This document shows, in pieces, positions 25,420-33,760 of a stretch of 64,000 nt of DNA. Position numbers and translations under genes: made by a program. This DNA is from Streptomyces viridochromogenes (GTDB lineage: Bacteria; Actinomycetota; Actinomycetes; Streptomycetales; Streptomycetaceae). The notes beneath the pieces were generated by a model. It saw only the letters and a program-made list of their open reading frames with translations. It had not been told where the DNA came from and made no database searches. Location of the stretch: positions 78,219-142,218 of the forward strand of contig NZ_LGUR01000151.1 in assembly GCF_001270495.1 (NCBI RefSeq), written 5' to 3'. Numbering within the stretch: position 1 is the first letter of the stretch; each line of letters begins with the position of its first letter.

Positions 25420-25890
25420 TCAGAGCTTGAGGATCATCGTGGGGTCCGGCTTGTGGACGAAGCCGAGGGAGGCGTAGAGCGGCTCGGCCTCCGTGGATGC
25501 GGTCAGCATGACCTGTCCGGCACCCCGCTCACGGAACCACGCCAGCAGCTCGTCCATGCACGCGCGCGCGTACCCGCGACGCCGCGCCTGCGGATCGGTG
25601 GCGACGCTGAAGACGTACCCGGTCAGCCCGCGCGGATTGCCCGCCTTCCCGATCCGGTAGTCGACCGTCCCGACCACCAGGGCGGCCAGTGCCTCGGGCC
25701 GGTCCGGACTGTCGACGACGAACGCGGCGAAGTCCCCGTCGGCCACGCCCAGTTTCTCCCGCAGCGCCGGCAGCGAGTCCGCGTGCCACGCTGTGGAGGT
25801 GTCCCCACCGGGCAGCGTGTCGATCATCACCTGGCGCAGGCGCAGCACTTCCTCCGCGTCCTCCGTCGTGGCACGGCGTACGAGACTCAT
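25420..25890 (-). CDS. GNAT-family N-acetyltransferase
   Basis: The 156-residue protein has the GNAT acetyl-CoA-binding pattern GYVFSVATDPQARRRGYARACMD (about residues 91-113, with the R-x-x-G-x-A loop RRGYA). A C-terminal strand motif follows (VMLTASTEAEPLYASLGFVHK). The substrate amine cannot be told from sequence. It ends 19 bp after the serine hydrolase start and is transcribed in the same direction, so they may be cotranscribed. It is divergent from the merR gene, whose promoter lies in the 96-bp gap. Confidence 0.9.
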   Translation of the reverse strand: MSLVRRATTEDAEEVLRLRQVMIDTLPGGDTSTAWHADSLPALREKLGVADGDFAAFVVDSPDRPEALAALVVGTVDYRIGKAGNPRGLTGYVFSVATDPQARRRGYARACMDELLAWFRERGAGQVMLTASTEAEPLYASLGFVHKPDPTMILKL

Positions 25891-25948
25891 GCCGGCACGT
25901 TAGCCACGGCGATCACGCCATGTCCCATGCTTTTCTTACCTTTTCCGC

Positions 25949-25979
25949 TTGCTTGGAGTGCGCTCCAAGGCCATAGCGT
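25949..25979 (+). promoter_or_regulatory. MerR-type promoter with 19-bp spacer and central dyad
   Basis: TTGCTT (25949-25954) and TAGCGT (25974-25979) are separated by 19 bp, the stretched spacing typical of MerR-controlled promoters. Between them lies the perfect dyad CTTGGAG-TGCG-CTCCAAG (25952-25969). The ATG of merR begins 8 bp after the -10, so the transcript is expected to be leaderless. Confidence 0.75.
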
Positions 25980-25986
25980 TGAGCGC

Positions 25987-26487
25987 ATGACGGTGATGGA
26001 GACCACGAGTACCAGGACCGACAGCTGTGCCGCCCCGCCGCACCCGCACCGGCGGCCGCAAGGCCAGGACAGCTACACGATCAGCGAGGTCGTCGCCTTC
26101 ACCGGTCTGACGGCCCACACCCTGCGCTGGTACGAGCGGATCGGCCTCATGCCGCACATCGACCGCTCGCACACCGGCCAGCGCCGCTACAGCAACCGCG
26201 ACCTGGACTGGCTCGACCTCGTCGGCAAGCTGCGGCTGACCGGTATGCCGGTCGCCGACATGGTCCGGTACGCCGAGCTGGTGCGCGAGGGCGACCACAC
26301 GTTCGGCGAGCGCTTCGAACTGCTGGAGTCGACCCGCAGCGACGTCCTCGCCCGGATCGCCGAACTCCAGGACACGCTGGCCGTCCTCGACCGGAAGATC
26401 AGTTTCTACGCGGACGCGGGGCGTCTGTACGAGCAGGACAAGACGTACGAGCACAACACGACGGAAAAGGTGGGCAAGACCGGATGA
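25987..26487 (+). CDS. MerR-family transcriptional regulator
   Basis: The 166-residue protein has the MerR DNA-binding domain at about residues 28-95 (YTISEVVAFTGLTAHTLRWYERIGLMPHIDRS), then a coiled-coil dimerisation helix. No C-terminal metal-binding cysteines are visible, so it belongs with the non-metal members such as those controlling aldehyde or redox enzymes. The ATG at 25987 follows a MerR-type promoter with almost no leader, and the next gene overlaps its stop (ATGA). It probably regulates itself and the aldo/keto reductase it is coupled to. Confidence 0.92.
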   Translation: MTVMETTSTRTDSCAAPPHPHRRPQGQDSYTISEVVAFTGLTAHTLRWYERIGLMPHIDRSHTGQRRYSNRDLDWLDLVGKLRLTGMPVADMVRYAELVREGDHTFGERFELLESTRSDVLARIAELQDTLAVLDRKISFYADAGRLYEQDKTYEHNTTEKVGKTG

Positions 26488-27497
26488 CGGACAGCAGGAT
26501 CGCGACGGCACGACTCGGCGCGACGGGCCCCGAGGTGGGGGTCCAGGGCCTCGGCTGCATGGGCATGAGCTTCGCGTACGGCCCCTCCGACGCGGACGAG
26601 TCCAGGGCCACCCTGGAGCGCGCGCTGGAACTGGGCGTCACGCTGTACGACACGGCGGACGCGTACGGCGCGGGCGAGAACGAGAAGTTCCTGTCGCCGT
26701 TCTTCAAGGCACACCGGGACGAGGTGGTCATCGCCACGAAGTTCGCCCTGGCGATGGACCCGGACGACCCGACGAAGCGGATCATCCGCAACGACGCGCC
26801 CTACATCCGCCAGTGCGTCGAGGCGAGCCTGAAGCGCCTGGACGTCGACGCGATCGACCTCTACTACATGCACCGGCGCGACGTGGACGTCCCCATCGAG
26901 GAGACCGTCGGCGTGATGGCCGAGCTGGTCCGCGAGGGCAAGGTCAAGTACCTGGGTCTGAGCGAGGTGACGGCGCGCGAACTGCGTGCCGCGCAGACGG
27001 TGCACCCGATCGCGGCCGTCCAGTCGGAGTGGTCGCTCTTCAGCCGTGACATCGAGGCGAACGTGGTCCCCGCGGCCCGCGAACTGGGCGTGACCCTGGT
27101 GCCGTACTCCCCGTTGGGCCGAGGCTTCCTCACGGGCTCCTTCGCCAAGGCCGAGGACCTCACGGCAGACGACTTCCGCCGCCAACAGCCCCGCTTCACC
27201 GGAGACAACGCGGCCGCCAACGCCGCCCTGCTGGAGCCGATCCGCACGGTCGCCGAGGCCCACGGAGCCACGCCCGGGCAGATCGCCCTGGCCTGGGTAC
27301 AGCAACAGGCGGCCCTGCACGGCCTCCCGGTCATCCCGATCCCGGGCACCCGCAAGCCGACCCGGGTGGAGGAGAACGCAGGCGCGACCCGAATCGTCCT
27401 GGGCGAGAAGGACATGGAACTCCTGGAGCCGATCGCGGCAGAGGTGGCAGGCGACAGGTACGCGGACATGCGGTTCACATCAGCGAGCAGGGAGTAA
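26484..27497 (+). CDS. Aldo/keto reductase
   Basis: The 337-residue TIM-barrel enzyme has the full catalytic tetrad: Asp56 and Tyr61 in LYDTADAYGAGENE, Lys86 in VIATKFAL and His130 in LYYMHRRD. C-terminal PVIPIPGTRKPTRVEENAGA binds NADPH in the family. It reduces an aldehyde or ketone of unknown identity. Its ATG overlaps the merR stop, so translation is coupled and expression should follow the MerR inducer. Family relatives (YajO/AKR13-like) act on toxic aldehydes, which fits but is not shown. Confidence 0.93.
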   Translation: MTDSRIATARLGATGPEVGVQGLGCMGMSFAYGPSDADESRATLERALELGVTLYDTADAYGAGENEKFLSPFFKAHRDEVVIATKFALAMDPDDPTKRIIRNDAPYIRQCVEASLKRLDVDAIDLYYMHRRDVDVPIEETVGVMAELVREGKVKYLGLSEVTARELRAAQTVHPIAAVQSEWSLFSRDIEANVVPAARELGVTLVPYSPLGRGFLTGSFAKAEDLTADDFRRQQPRFTGDNAAANAALLEPIRTVAEAHGATPGQIALAWVQQQAALHGLPVIPIPGTRKPTRVEENAGATRIVLGEKDMELLEPIAAEVAGDRYADMRFTSASRE

Positions 27498-27507
27498 GGG
27501 TTCTTCA

Positions 27508-27539
27508 GGGGCGCGGGGAACTGCGCGACCAGCCCCCAC
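27508..27539. repeat. Streptomyces repeat, GGGGAACTGCGCGACCAGCCCC family
   Basis: GGGGCGCGGGGAACTGCGCG plus ACCAGCCCCCAC follows the aldo/keto reductase stop. The same core recurs at 44778-44809 (inside a gene) and 56001-56032, and inverted at 32832-32862 and twice within 60461-60650. Confidence 0.85.
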
Positions 27540-27583
27540 AACCCGCACTCGCCAACCAACCGAAACCCGGCAAACGCTGTGCG

Positions 27584-28447
27584 CTAGAGCTCCGCCAGCA
27601 ACTCAGCCTTCTTGACGGAGAACTCCTCATCCGTCACCAACCCCGCCTGGTGCAACTCCCCCAGGTGCCGAATCCGCTCGGCGATATCCGCGGGATCCCG
27701 GCGCGGCGCAGCCGCAGCCGGGACAGCCGCGCCCCCCGCGGAGCGGTCCCGCACCGCCGACAACACCGCCGCGGCGAACGGCAACGACTCATGCACCGGC
27801 CCGTACCCCAGCCCGAACACCACAGCCGCCGGATCGTGATCGACCTGCTCGGGCGCGAGCCGGTCGTCGGCGGAGTCCCGCCGGAGCAACCGCAGGTACC
27901 CCTCGAAGACTTCGGGCGACCGCCACTCGACGCCGCTCAACTCGGTGACGGAGAAGCTCTGATCCCCCGCCTTCCACTTCGCGGAGGAGGCACCCGTCCA
28001 GAACCACCGGAACCGCACCGTCTGTCCGTCGAACGACGCCTTCCCGTCGTACGCCTTGAACTGCAACGGCACATCGGGCGCCCCCACGAGGAACTCCTCC
28101 GCCGGCCCCGAGTCCTTCAGCTCCGCCCGCAGCTCGTCGGCGTAGTACTCGGCCAGCGTCTCGCGCTCGGCCGGCAACACCAGCCGATACGGATCGCCGC
28201 CCTCCTTCAGCTGCCCCGCCGCCGCCTCCATCAACGGATCGGCGCCGGGCCGCAGCTCCAGGCGCAGCACCACCGTCCCGCGCTTCCCCGGCGCCAGCGT
28301 GACCCCGCCGATCGCTTCAAGAGGCACCCGGCGTTCCCCCAGCGCCTGGAAGAGCTTGGGTGTTCGAATGCCCCGTTCGTAGCGGATGAGCACGGAGTCG
28401 GACTCGAACTCCCAGGCGGCATGAAATCCGGCCAGTACGTCACCCAT
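27584..28447 (-). CDS. DUF4429 protein with C-terminal SHOCT domain
   Basis: The 287-residue protein matches DUF4429, with two beta-rich repeats: FHAAWEFESDSVLIRYERG with IRTPKLFQALGERRVPLEAI, and FKAYDGKASFDGQTVRFRW. A short SHOCT helix pair ends it (IAERIRHLGELHQAGLVTDEEFSVKKAELL). SHOCT domains are found on many actinobacterial proteins and may mediate assembly. The function is unknown. The start is ambiguous: ATG at 28447 (MGDVLAGF) matches relatives, and an ATG at 28456 is also possible. It is transcribed from the same side as the DUF1023 gene, 66 bp apart. Confidence 0.82.
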   Translation of the reverse strand: MGDVLAGFHAAWEFESDSVLIRYERGIRTPKLFQALGERRVPLEAIGGVTLAPGKRGTVVLRLELRPGADPLMEAAAGQLKEGGDPYRLVLPAERETLAEYYADELRAELKDSGPAEEFLVGAPDVPLQFKAYDGKASFDGQTVRFRWFWTGASSAKWKAGDQSFSVTELSGVEWRSPEVFEGYLRLLRRDSADDRLAPEQVDHDPAAVVFGLGYGPVHESLPFAAAVLSAVRDRSAGGAAVPAAAAPRRDPADIAERIRHLGELHQAGLVTDEEFSVKKAELLAEL

Positions 28448-28513
28448 GCGGCTCATCGTATGCGGCACGTGCTCCTCCGTCGCCACCCCGCGCACACCGC
28501 GATTCCTGCGCCT

Positions 28514-29731
28514 CTACGCGCGTCCGGCCGACGCCGTGTCGGACAAACCCGCCCGACAGGCCCCAGCATCGTCTGCGCACCGCACCGAGTGGTACGCGCC
28601 GACACCGATCTCGGCGAAGTTCGCCACACTGTCCGTACCCGGCTCGAAATAGCCGCCGTGCCCCTTCGCCTCCCGCGCCGACAGCACCCGCGCGCCGAAC
28701 ACCGAGGACACCGGGTCCTCCCCGTGTCCCAGCCCGCCGACCTCCAGATACGGCACGTCCTGCACCCAGTCGTCCGCGTCCCGCATCGCCCACACATGCG
28801 CGGACGTGCGCAGGTTGGCGGCCTTGGAGACCCGCATTCCGGGGCTGCCGGCCACCGCTATGTCGGCCACCCGCCCCGGCAGCGTGGGCGCGGCGATCCC
28901 GCACAGCACCGAGCCGTAGCTGTGGCAGAAGAGGGAGACCGGTGAACGGCCGGGCAGACCGCGCACCAGCGCGTCCAGGCGTACGGCCCCGTCCGCGGCC
29001 CGCATCGCCGTCGCCGAGTCGATGCCGAGCCCGCTCGGCGTGGTGTAGTCGGCCCAGGCGATCACGGCCGTACGCGTCGAAGGGCTGGCCTCGCGCTCGG
29101 CCGCGTACAGCGACTGGGCCATGCCGACCGGCGCCGAGTACTTGCGACTGGAGCGCTGGAAGGTGAGCAGGTCGGTGTCGACGCCGGGGACGACGACCGA
29201 GATCCGCTCCGCCTCGGCCAGGTCGCCGAACACCTCGGCGGCCCGGCCCGAGCCCTCGGGGTCGAAGGCGAGGATGCGCCGGTCCGCCTGCATCATCGAC
29301 TCGAACCGATGCATACGGCGGCCCGCCTCGCGCTGCCCGTCGGGCGTGAGTTTCTTGTCGTACATGCGTTTGCGCTCGACCTCGCGCGCCTCGGCGAGGG
29401 CGACGCGGTTGGCGCGGTAGCGCAGCTCGACGGGAGCGCCGTTCATGTTGCCGACCGCGAGCGAGTAGCGGTGTACGAGGTCGGTGCGCTGTGCCTCGGT
29501 GAGGGAGGTGAAGAACCGGGCGAGGCGCGTGGGGGAGGATGTCGCGGCCGGCAGCCGGTGGCCGGCGATGCTGCCGTGCTCCCAGGCGCTGAGCGACGCC
29601 TGAAGCGGTGGAGCGGTCCGGTGGTGGCGGAGGGCGGTCCATCCGGTGGTCGCCAGCATCACGAACACCACGGCCAGTGCGAGCAGAGCGCGCCAGACGT
29701 TCAGTTGCGGGGACGTGTCGAAGGAAGTCAC
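28514..29731 (-). CDS. Membrane-anchored alpha/beta hydrolase (DUF1023 family)
   Basis: The 405-residue protein has an N-terminal membrane anchor (about residues 13-32, ALLALAVVFVMLATTGW). A DUF1023-type alpha/beta-hydrolase domain occupies about 160-390. The nucleophile elbow is FCHSYGSVLCG, and the domain opens with SVVVPGVDTDLLTFQR. A His late in the sequence (GAYHSVRC) could complete the triad. The family is common in Streptomyces and no substrate is established. It probably faces the outside of the membrane. It precedes the DUF4429 gene in the same direction. Confidence 0.87.
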   Translation of the reverse strand: MTSFDTSPQLNVWRALLALAVVFVMLATTGWTALRHHRTAPPLQASLSAWEHGSIAGHRLPAATSSPTRLARFFTSLTEAQRTDLVHRYSLAVGNMNGAPVELRYRANRVALAEAREVERKRMYDKKLTPDGQREAGRRMHRFESMMQADRRILAFDPEGSGRAAEVFGDLAEAERISVVVPGVDTDLLTFQRSSRKYSAPVGMAQSLYAAEREASPSTRTAVIAWADYTTPSGLGIDSATAMRAADGAVRLDALVRGLPGRSPVSLFCHSYGSVLCGIAAPTLPGRVADIAVAGSPGMRVSKAANLRTSAHVWAMRDADDWVQDVPYLEVGGLGHGEDPVSSVFGARVLSAREAKGHGGYFEPGTDSVANFAEIGVGAYHSVRCADDAGACRAGLSDTASAGRA

Positions 29732-29825
29732 TGGGAGGACACACTAGGAGAACGAGAGGGTCTCGCGTTAGCCAAGTGACGGGTATCACGTTTCGATCAA
29801 GGTGGTGTCTAACACGCCGATGACC

Positions 29826-30452
29826 TCAGTGTGTTCGCCAGCTCTCGCTGAGTGCCGGACCCACCTGTTCGAGATATGAGACGGTCAGTGCCCGTATGGC
29901 GTCGAGGCTGAAGTCCTCGCCGACACTCCACTGACGCTCCGTCAGCCGCATCACACCGCTGAAGACGGCCACCGCCAGCCGCGGTCGCGGATCCGTGTGC
30001 ATGTCGACGCCCTCGCGCTCGGCGAGGATGGCCGCCATCGCCTCCTCGACCTCGACCGAGCGGCGCAGATGGGCGGCGAGCAGGGCGGGTGTCGACTCGA
30101 TCACCCGGCACATACGCAGATACAGCTCGACCGGCGCGATGGATTCGATCACGTCGTTGAGCGTGTCCCAGCCCTCCAGCACGGCCTGGCGCAGCGCCTC
30201 CATGGGGGCCTCGTGCGGCGGGCGCTCGCGCACCCCCTGAAGGAAGTGCGCCACCGTCACGTCCATCAGGGCGAGGGCCGCCTCCTCCTTGCCGGCGAAG
30301 TAGCGGAAGAATGTGCGCTGCGACACATCGACGGCCTCCGCGATGTCGTCGATGGTCGTGCGCTCGTACCCCTGTGTGGTGAAGAGCTCCAGCGCGGTAC
30401 GCAGCAGTGCTTCCCGGGTGCGCTGCTTCTTGCGTTCGCGCAGTGTTTCCAT
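29826..30452 (-). CDS. TetR-family regulator, divergent from an MFS exporter
   Basis: The 208-residue protein carries a standard TetR helix-turn-helix (TREALLRTALELFTTQGYERTTIDDIAEAVDVSQRTFFRYFAGKEE, residues 12-57) and a ligand-binding C-domain. It is divergent from the DHA2 exporter at 30519. The 66-bp gap has repeated TGTCA elements (near 30458, 30484, 30491 and 30501), which overlap the exporter's likely promoter. Repression of the exporter, relieved by a transported drug, is the usual logic for such pairs and is inferred here. Confidence 0.9.
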   Translation of the reverse strand: METLRERKKQRTREALLRTALELFTTQGYERTTIDDIAEAVDVSQRTFFRYFAGKEEAALALMDVTVAHFLQGVRERPPHEAPMEALRQAVLEGWDTLNDVIESIAPVELYLRMCRVIESTPALLAAHLRRSVEVEEAMAAILAEREGVDMHTDPRPRLAVAVFSGVMRLTERQWSVGEDFSLDAIRALTVSYLEQVGPALSESWRTH

Positions 30453-30481
30453 AGGTGTCAGTTACCGACTTGTGAATTGGT

Positions 30482-30511
30482 TTGTCAATTGTCAGTGGCT
30501 GTCATTAGCCT
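30482..30511 (+). promoter_or_regulatory. Likely promoter of the MFS exporter, leaderless transcript
   Basis: TTGTCA (30482-30487) and TAGCCT (30506-30511) are spaced 18 bp apart. The ATG of the exporter is 7 bp downstream of the -10, so a leaderless mRNA is expected. The spacer contains repeated TGTCA units suitable for repressor binding. Confidence 0.55.
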
Positions 30512-30518
30512 CGAACAC

Positions 30519-32138
30519 ATGACTAGTCAGACCACCATCAAGACGACGGGGCCGGGGGACCGGGCACCAGAAGCCCCGTCGGATGCGACGCCGGCCAAGG
30601 GGCTGCGCGGCCACCCTTGGTTCACCCTCATCACCGTCGCGGTCGGGGTCATGATGGTGGCCCTCGACGGCACCATCGTGGCCATCGCCAACCCGGCCAT
30701 CCAGAAGGACCTGAGCGCGTCCTTCGCCGAGGTGCAGTGGATCACCAACGGCTACTTCCTCGCCCTCGCGGTCTCCCTGATCACCGCGGGCAAGCTCGGT
30801 GACCGCTTCGGCCACCGCCAGACCTTCCTGATCGGCGTGATCGGCTTCGCCGCCGCCTCCGGCGCGATCGGCCTGTCCAGCAGCATCGCCGCGGTCGTCG
30901 TCTTCCGCGTCTTCCAGGGCCTGTTCGGCGCGCTGCTGATGCCGGCCGCACTCGGCCTGCTGCGGGCGACGTTCCCGGCCGAGAAGCTCAACATGGCCAT
31001 CGGTATCTGGGGCATGGTCATCGGTGCCTCCACGGCCGGCGGCCCGATCCTCGGCGGCGTCCTCGTCGAGCACGTCAACTGGCAGTCGGTGTTCTTCATC
31101 AACGTGCCGGTCGGCATCCTCGCCGTGGTCCTCGGTGTGCTGATCCTCCTCGACCACCGTGCCGAGAACGCCCCGCGCTCCTTCGACATCCTGGGCATAG
31201 TCCTGCTGTCGGCCGCGATGTTCTGCCTGGTGTGGGCGCTCATCAAGGCCCCGGCGTGGGGCTGGGGTGACGGCAAGACGTGGCTGTTCATAGCCGCGTC
31301 CGTGGTGGGCTTCGTACTCTTCGCCTTCTGGGAGACGAAGGTGAAGGAGCCGCTGATCCCGCTGGGCCTCTTCCGCTCGGTCCCGCTCTCCGCGGGTGTC
31401 GTCCTGATGGTCCTGATGGCCATCGCCTTCATGGGCGGCCTGTTCTTCGTGACGTTCTACCTCCAGAACGTCCACGGCATGAGCCCGATCGACGCCGGCC
31501 TCCACCTCCTCCCCCTCACCGGCATGATGATCGTCGGCTCCCCGCTCGCGGGCGCGATGATCACCAAGCTCGGCCCGCGTGTCCCGCTGGCGGGCGGCAT
31601 GGCGCTCACCGCGATCGCCATGTACGGCATGTCCACGCTGGAGACGGACACCGGCAGCGCCGTCATGTCGCTCTGGTTCGCTCTGCTCGGCCTCGGCCTG
31701 GCGCCGGTCATGGTCGGTGCCACGGAGGTCATCGTCGGCAACGCGCCCATGGAGCTGTCCGGTGTGGCCGGCGGTCTCCAGCAGGCCGCGATGCAGATCG
31801 GCGGCAGCCTCGGTACGGCCGTGCTGGGCGCCGTCATGGCCTCCAAGGTCGACAGCGACCTCGCCGGCAACTGGACGTCCGCGGGCCTGCCGCCGCTGAC
31901 CGCGGCGCAGGAGGCCCAGGCGTCCGAGGCGGTCCAGGTCGGCGTGGCGCCGCTGGCCCCGGGTACGCCCGACGCCGTCGCCGCGAAGATCACGGATGTC
32001 GCGCACGACACGTTCATCTCGGGCATGAGCCTGGCCTCCCTGGTCGCCGCGGGTGTGGCGGTCGTCGCGGTCTTCGTGGCCTTCCTCACCAAGCGCGGTG
32101 AGAACGCGGAGGCGGGCGCGGGCGCGGCGCACATCTGA
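30519..32138 (+). CDS. MFS drug exporter, DHA2 (EmrB/QacA) family
   Basis: The 539-residue protein shows the 14-helix DHA2 pattern. Motifs are VALDGTIVAIANPAIQKDL (helix 1, motif D1), GKLGDRFGHRQTFL (motif A, about residues 92-105) and GMVIGASTAGGPILGGVL (motif C). It should use the proton gradient to expel a toxic compound. The ATG at 30519 gives a normal cytoplasmic N-terminus of about 30 residues. A divergent TetR gene probably controls it. A strong hairpin (32217-32261) follows the gene. Confidence 0.92.
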   Translation: MTSQTTIKTTGPGDRAPEAPSDATPAKGLRGHPWFTLITVAVGVMMVALDGTIVAIANPAIQKDLSASFAEVQWITNGYFLALAVSLITAGKLGDRFGHRQTFLIGVIGFAAASGAIGLSSSIAAVVVFRVFQGLFGALLMPAALGLLRATFPAEKLNMAIGIWGMVIGASTAGGPILGGVLVEHVNWQSVFFINVPVGILAVVLGVLILLDHRAENAPRSFDILGIVLLSAAMFCLVWALIKAPAWGWGDGKTWLFIAASVVGFVLFAFWETKVKEPLIPLGLFRSVPLSAGVVLMVLMAIAFMGGLFFVTFYLQNVHGMSPIDAGLHLLPLTGMMIVGSPLAGAMITKLGPRVPLAGGMALTAIAMYGMSTLETDTGSAVMSLWFALLGLGLAPVMVGATEVIVGNAPMELSGVAGGLQQAAMQIGGSLGTAVLGAVMASKVDSDLAGNWTSAGLPPLTAAQEAQASEAVQVGVAPLAPGTPDAVAAKITDVAHDTFISGMSLASLVAAGVAVVAVFVAFLTKRGENAEAGAGAAHI

Positions 32139-32216
32139 CGAGTTCCCCTATCAGGGTGACAACGCCGAAGATCCCTCCCAACCGGCATGCGCCGCAGGTC
32201 ACAGTGGGTCAAGCCA

Positions 32217-32261
32217 GGGCCTGCGGCGCGCTGCCGGAGGGGGTCAGCGCGCCACAGGCCC
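32217..32261. terminator. Terminator downstream of the MFS gene
   Basis: A 17-nt arm at 32217-32233 pairs with 32245-32261 (GGGCCTG, one mismatch, then GGCGCGCTG) around an 11-nt loop. It lies between the MFS stop and the DUF4190 gene. Confidence 0.8.
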
Positions 32262-32328
32262 GGAGCGCGGGCATGAGAAGCACACCGTGGGTACTCGCCA
32301 AGTCGAACGCCTAACCAGGGAGTTGACG

Positions 32329-32634
32329 ATGGCGGGCTTCGGACACGGCACGCGCAAGCACCCCCGCTCACGTGGCCGGACGTGGTCACGGACCGGGCCG
32401 GATCGCGCGACACTGGGGATCATCGGAGCCATCTGCGCAATCGCCGGACTCTTCGTACTGGGCATCATCCTCGGCCCGGTGGCGATGGTCTGCGGCTGGC
32501 TGGCCATGAACCGCACTTGGTCCGGTGCCCGCCCCGTCCCGGCATTGACAGCCCTGGTCCTGGGCGCGATCGACACCCTGCTGGCGATCATCTGGCTGGC
32601 GGGTGCGGCAACCCCGGGCAACGGTTTGTACTAG
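32329..32634 (+). CDS. Small DUF4190-like membrane protein
   Basis: The 101-residue protein has a basic, Arg-rich N-terminus (HGTRKHPRSRGRTWSR) and two hydrophobic helices (about 30-56 and 70-95). The sequence LGPVAMVCGWLAMNRTW between them fits the DUF4190 family of unknown function. The ATG at 32329 is preceded by AGGGAG. The TAG stop (32632-32634) lies inside the CTAG at the edge of the inverted-repeat element at 32631-32784. The element has thus either supplied or preserved the stop, and the ancestral C-terminus may have been longer. Confidence 0.8.
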   Translation: MAGFGHGTRKHPRSRGRTWSRTGPDRATLGIIGAICAIAGLFVLGIILGPVAMVCGWLAMNRTWSGARPVPALTALVLGAIDTLLAIIWLAGAATPGNGLY

Positions 32635-32784
32635 GGGGTGTTTCGAAAGTCCCGTGCGGTGCCCGCGGTGTCCGGTGCGTGCCCTGGGGGTCCCCCCGGC
32701 CGAAGGCTGGGGGAGTGCCGGACGAAGGGAGGGTGCGTGCCGGGCGCCGTGGGTGCTGTGCGGGACTTTCGAAACACCCCCTAG
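32631..32784. mobile_element. 154-bp MITE-like element with perfect 24-bp terminal inverted repeats
   Basis: The left end (32631-32654, starting CTAGGGGGTGTTTCGAAAG) and the right end (32761-32784) are exact inverted complements over 24 bp. The complementarity continues inward imperfectly, mostly through transitions that keep G-U pairing, so the RNA would fold into one long hairpin. The ends are CTAG, consistent with a CTAG/YTAR target preference such as that of IS5-group transposases. No open reading frame of note lies inside. The family assignment is inference. Confidence 0.8.
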
Positions 32785-32831
32785 CGCCTCGGGGATCGAA
32801 GCCTTGGGTTCTACGGCGGCTGCGGGTCGTG

Positions 32832-32862
32832 TGTGGCTGGTCGCGCAGTTCCCCGCGCCCCT
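32832..32862. repeat. Inverted copy of the GGGGAACTGCGCGACCAGCCCC repeat
   Basis: TGGCTGGTCGCGCAGTTCCC continuing CGCGCCCC lies in the gap between the MITE-like element and the potassium channel gene, inverted relative to the copy at 27508. Confidence 0.8.
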
Positions 32863-32908
32863 TGGGCCATCGAGATCGGCGCCCCGTAGCGCCGGGCTGG
32901 GGCAACCC

Positions 32909-33670
32909 CTAACGCACCTGTTCCTCGCCGACGTGCCCAGGCACCCGTGCCCCCGTCAGCGAAGCGACCTCCGCGCGCAGCGCGCGCACTTCCTCCGTCA
33001 GCAGCCGTATCGCCTCCGTCTGCCGTCGCTCCTCCACGTCGTCCATCTCGAACCGCGCTATGAACCACGCGGCGATATTCGCGGTCACCACACCCAGCAG
33101 GGCGATCCCGGACAGCATCAGCCCGACCGCGAGCATCCGCCCCACCCCGGTGGTCGGAGCATGATCGCCGTACCCCACGGTCGTCATCGTGGTGAACGAC
33201 CACCACACCGCGTCACCCAGCGTCTTGATGTTCCCGTCCGGTGAGTCCCGCTCGACGGACAGCACCGCCAGCGACCCGAACATCAGCAGCCCGACCACCG
33301 CCCCGGCGACATACGTGGTCAGCCGGATCTGCGAGGCCATCCGCGCCCGCTGCCCCACCAGCATCAGCGTCGACACGAGCCGCAGCAGCCGAAGCGGCTG
33401 TATCAACGGCAGCAGCACCGCGCACAGGTCCAGCCAGTGCGCCCGTACGAACTCCAGGCGCCGTTCCGCGAGAAGGAGCCGGACGACGTAGTCCAGCGCG
33501 AACGCGCCCCACACCACCCACTCCACCGCGAGACACGCGGCCACCACGGCACGGCTCGCGTCGGGCTCGACGATCGGTACGGCATAGGCCACGGCGAACG
33601 CCAGGGCCAGACCGAACAGGGGCCGTTGGGTGAGCCGTTCCCAACGGACTTGCGCGGGCGGATGCTTCAT
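32909..33670 (-). CDS. Six-helix potassium channel (voltage-gated-like ion channel)
   Basis: The 253-residue protein has four helices resembling a voltage-sensor region: about residues 17-35, 42-60, 80-95 and an S4-like PLRLLRLVSTLMLVGQRARM. The pore follows, with the K+ selectivity filter TTVGYGD (163-169) between helices at 120-138 and about 175-200. A C-terminal coiled coil (DDVEERRQTEAIRLLTEEVRALRAEV) probably drives tetramer assembly. ATG at 33670 is chosen because the longer frame would run through the terminator hairpin at 33694-33736. It stands alone downstream of aceE. Confidence 0.9.
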   Translation of the reverse strand: MKHPPAQVRWERLTQRPLFGLALAFAVAYAVPIVEPDASRAVVAACLAVEWVVWGAFALDYVVRLLLAERRLEFVRAHWLDLCAVLLPLIQPLRLLRLVSTLMLVGQRARMASQIRLTTYVAGAVVGLLMFGSLAVLSVERDSPDGNIKTLGDAVWWSFTTMTTVGYGDHAPTTGVGRMLAVGLMLSGIALLGVVTANIAAWFIARFEMDDVEERRQTEAIRLLTEEVRALRAEVASLTGARVPGHVGEEQVR

Positions 33671-33693
33671 GGCCGCATCGTAGGAAATGTGAA

Positions 33694-33736
33694 GGGGTGG
33701 TGTAGCCCGCGGGTCACCCACGGGCTACACCACCCC
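33694..33736. terminator. Strong terminator downstream of aceE
   Basis: GGGGTGGTGTAGCCCG (33694-33709) and its perfect complement (33721-33736) form a 16-bp stem with an 11-nt loop, 25 bp past the aceE stop. Confidence 0.88.
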
Positions 33737-33760
33737 GTCAAGCCGTCGACGCGGCGGACG

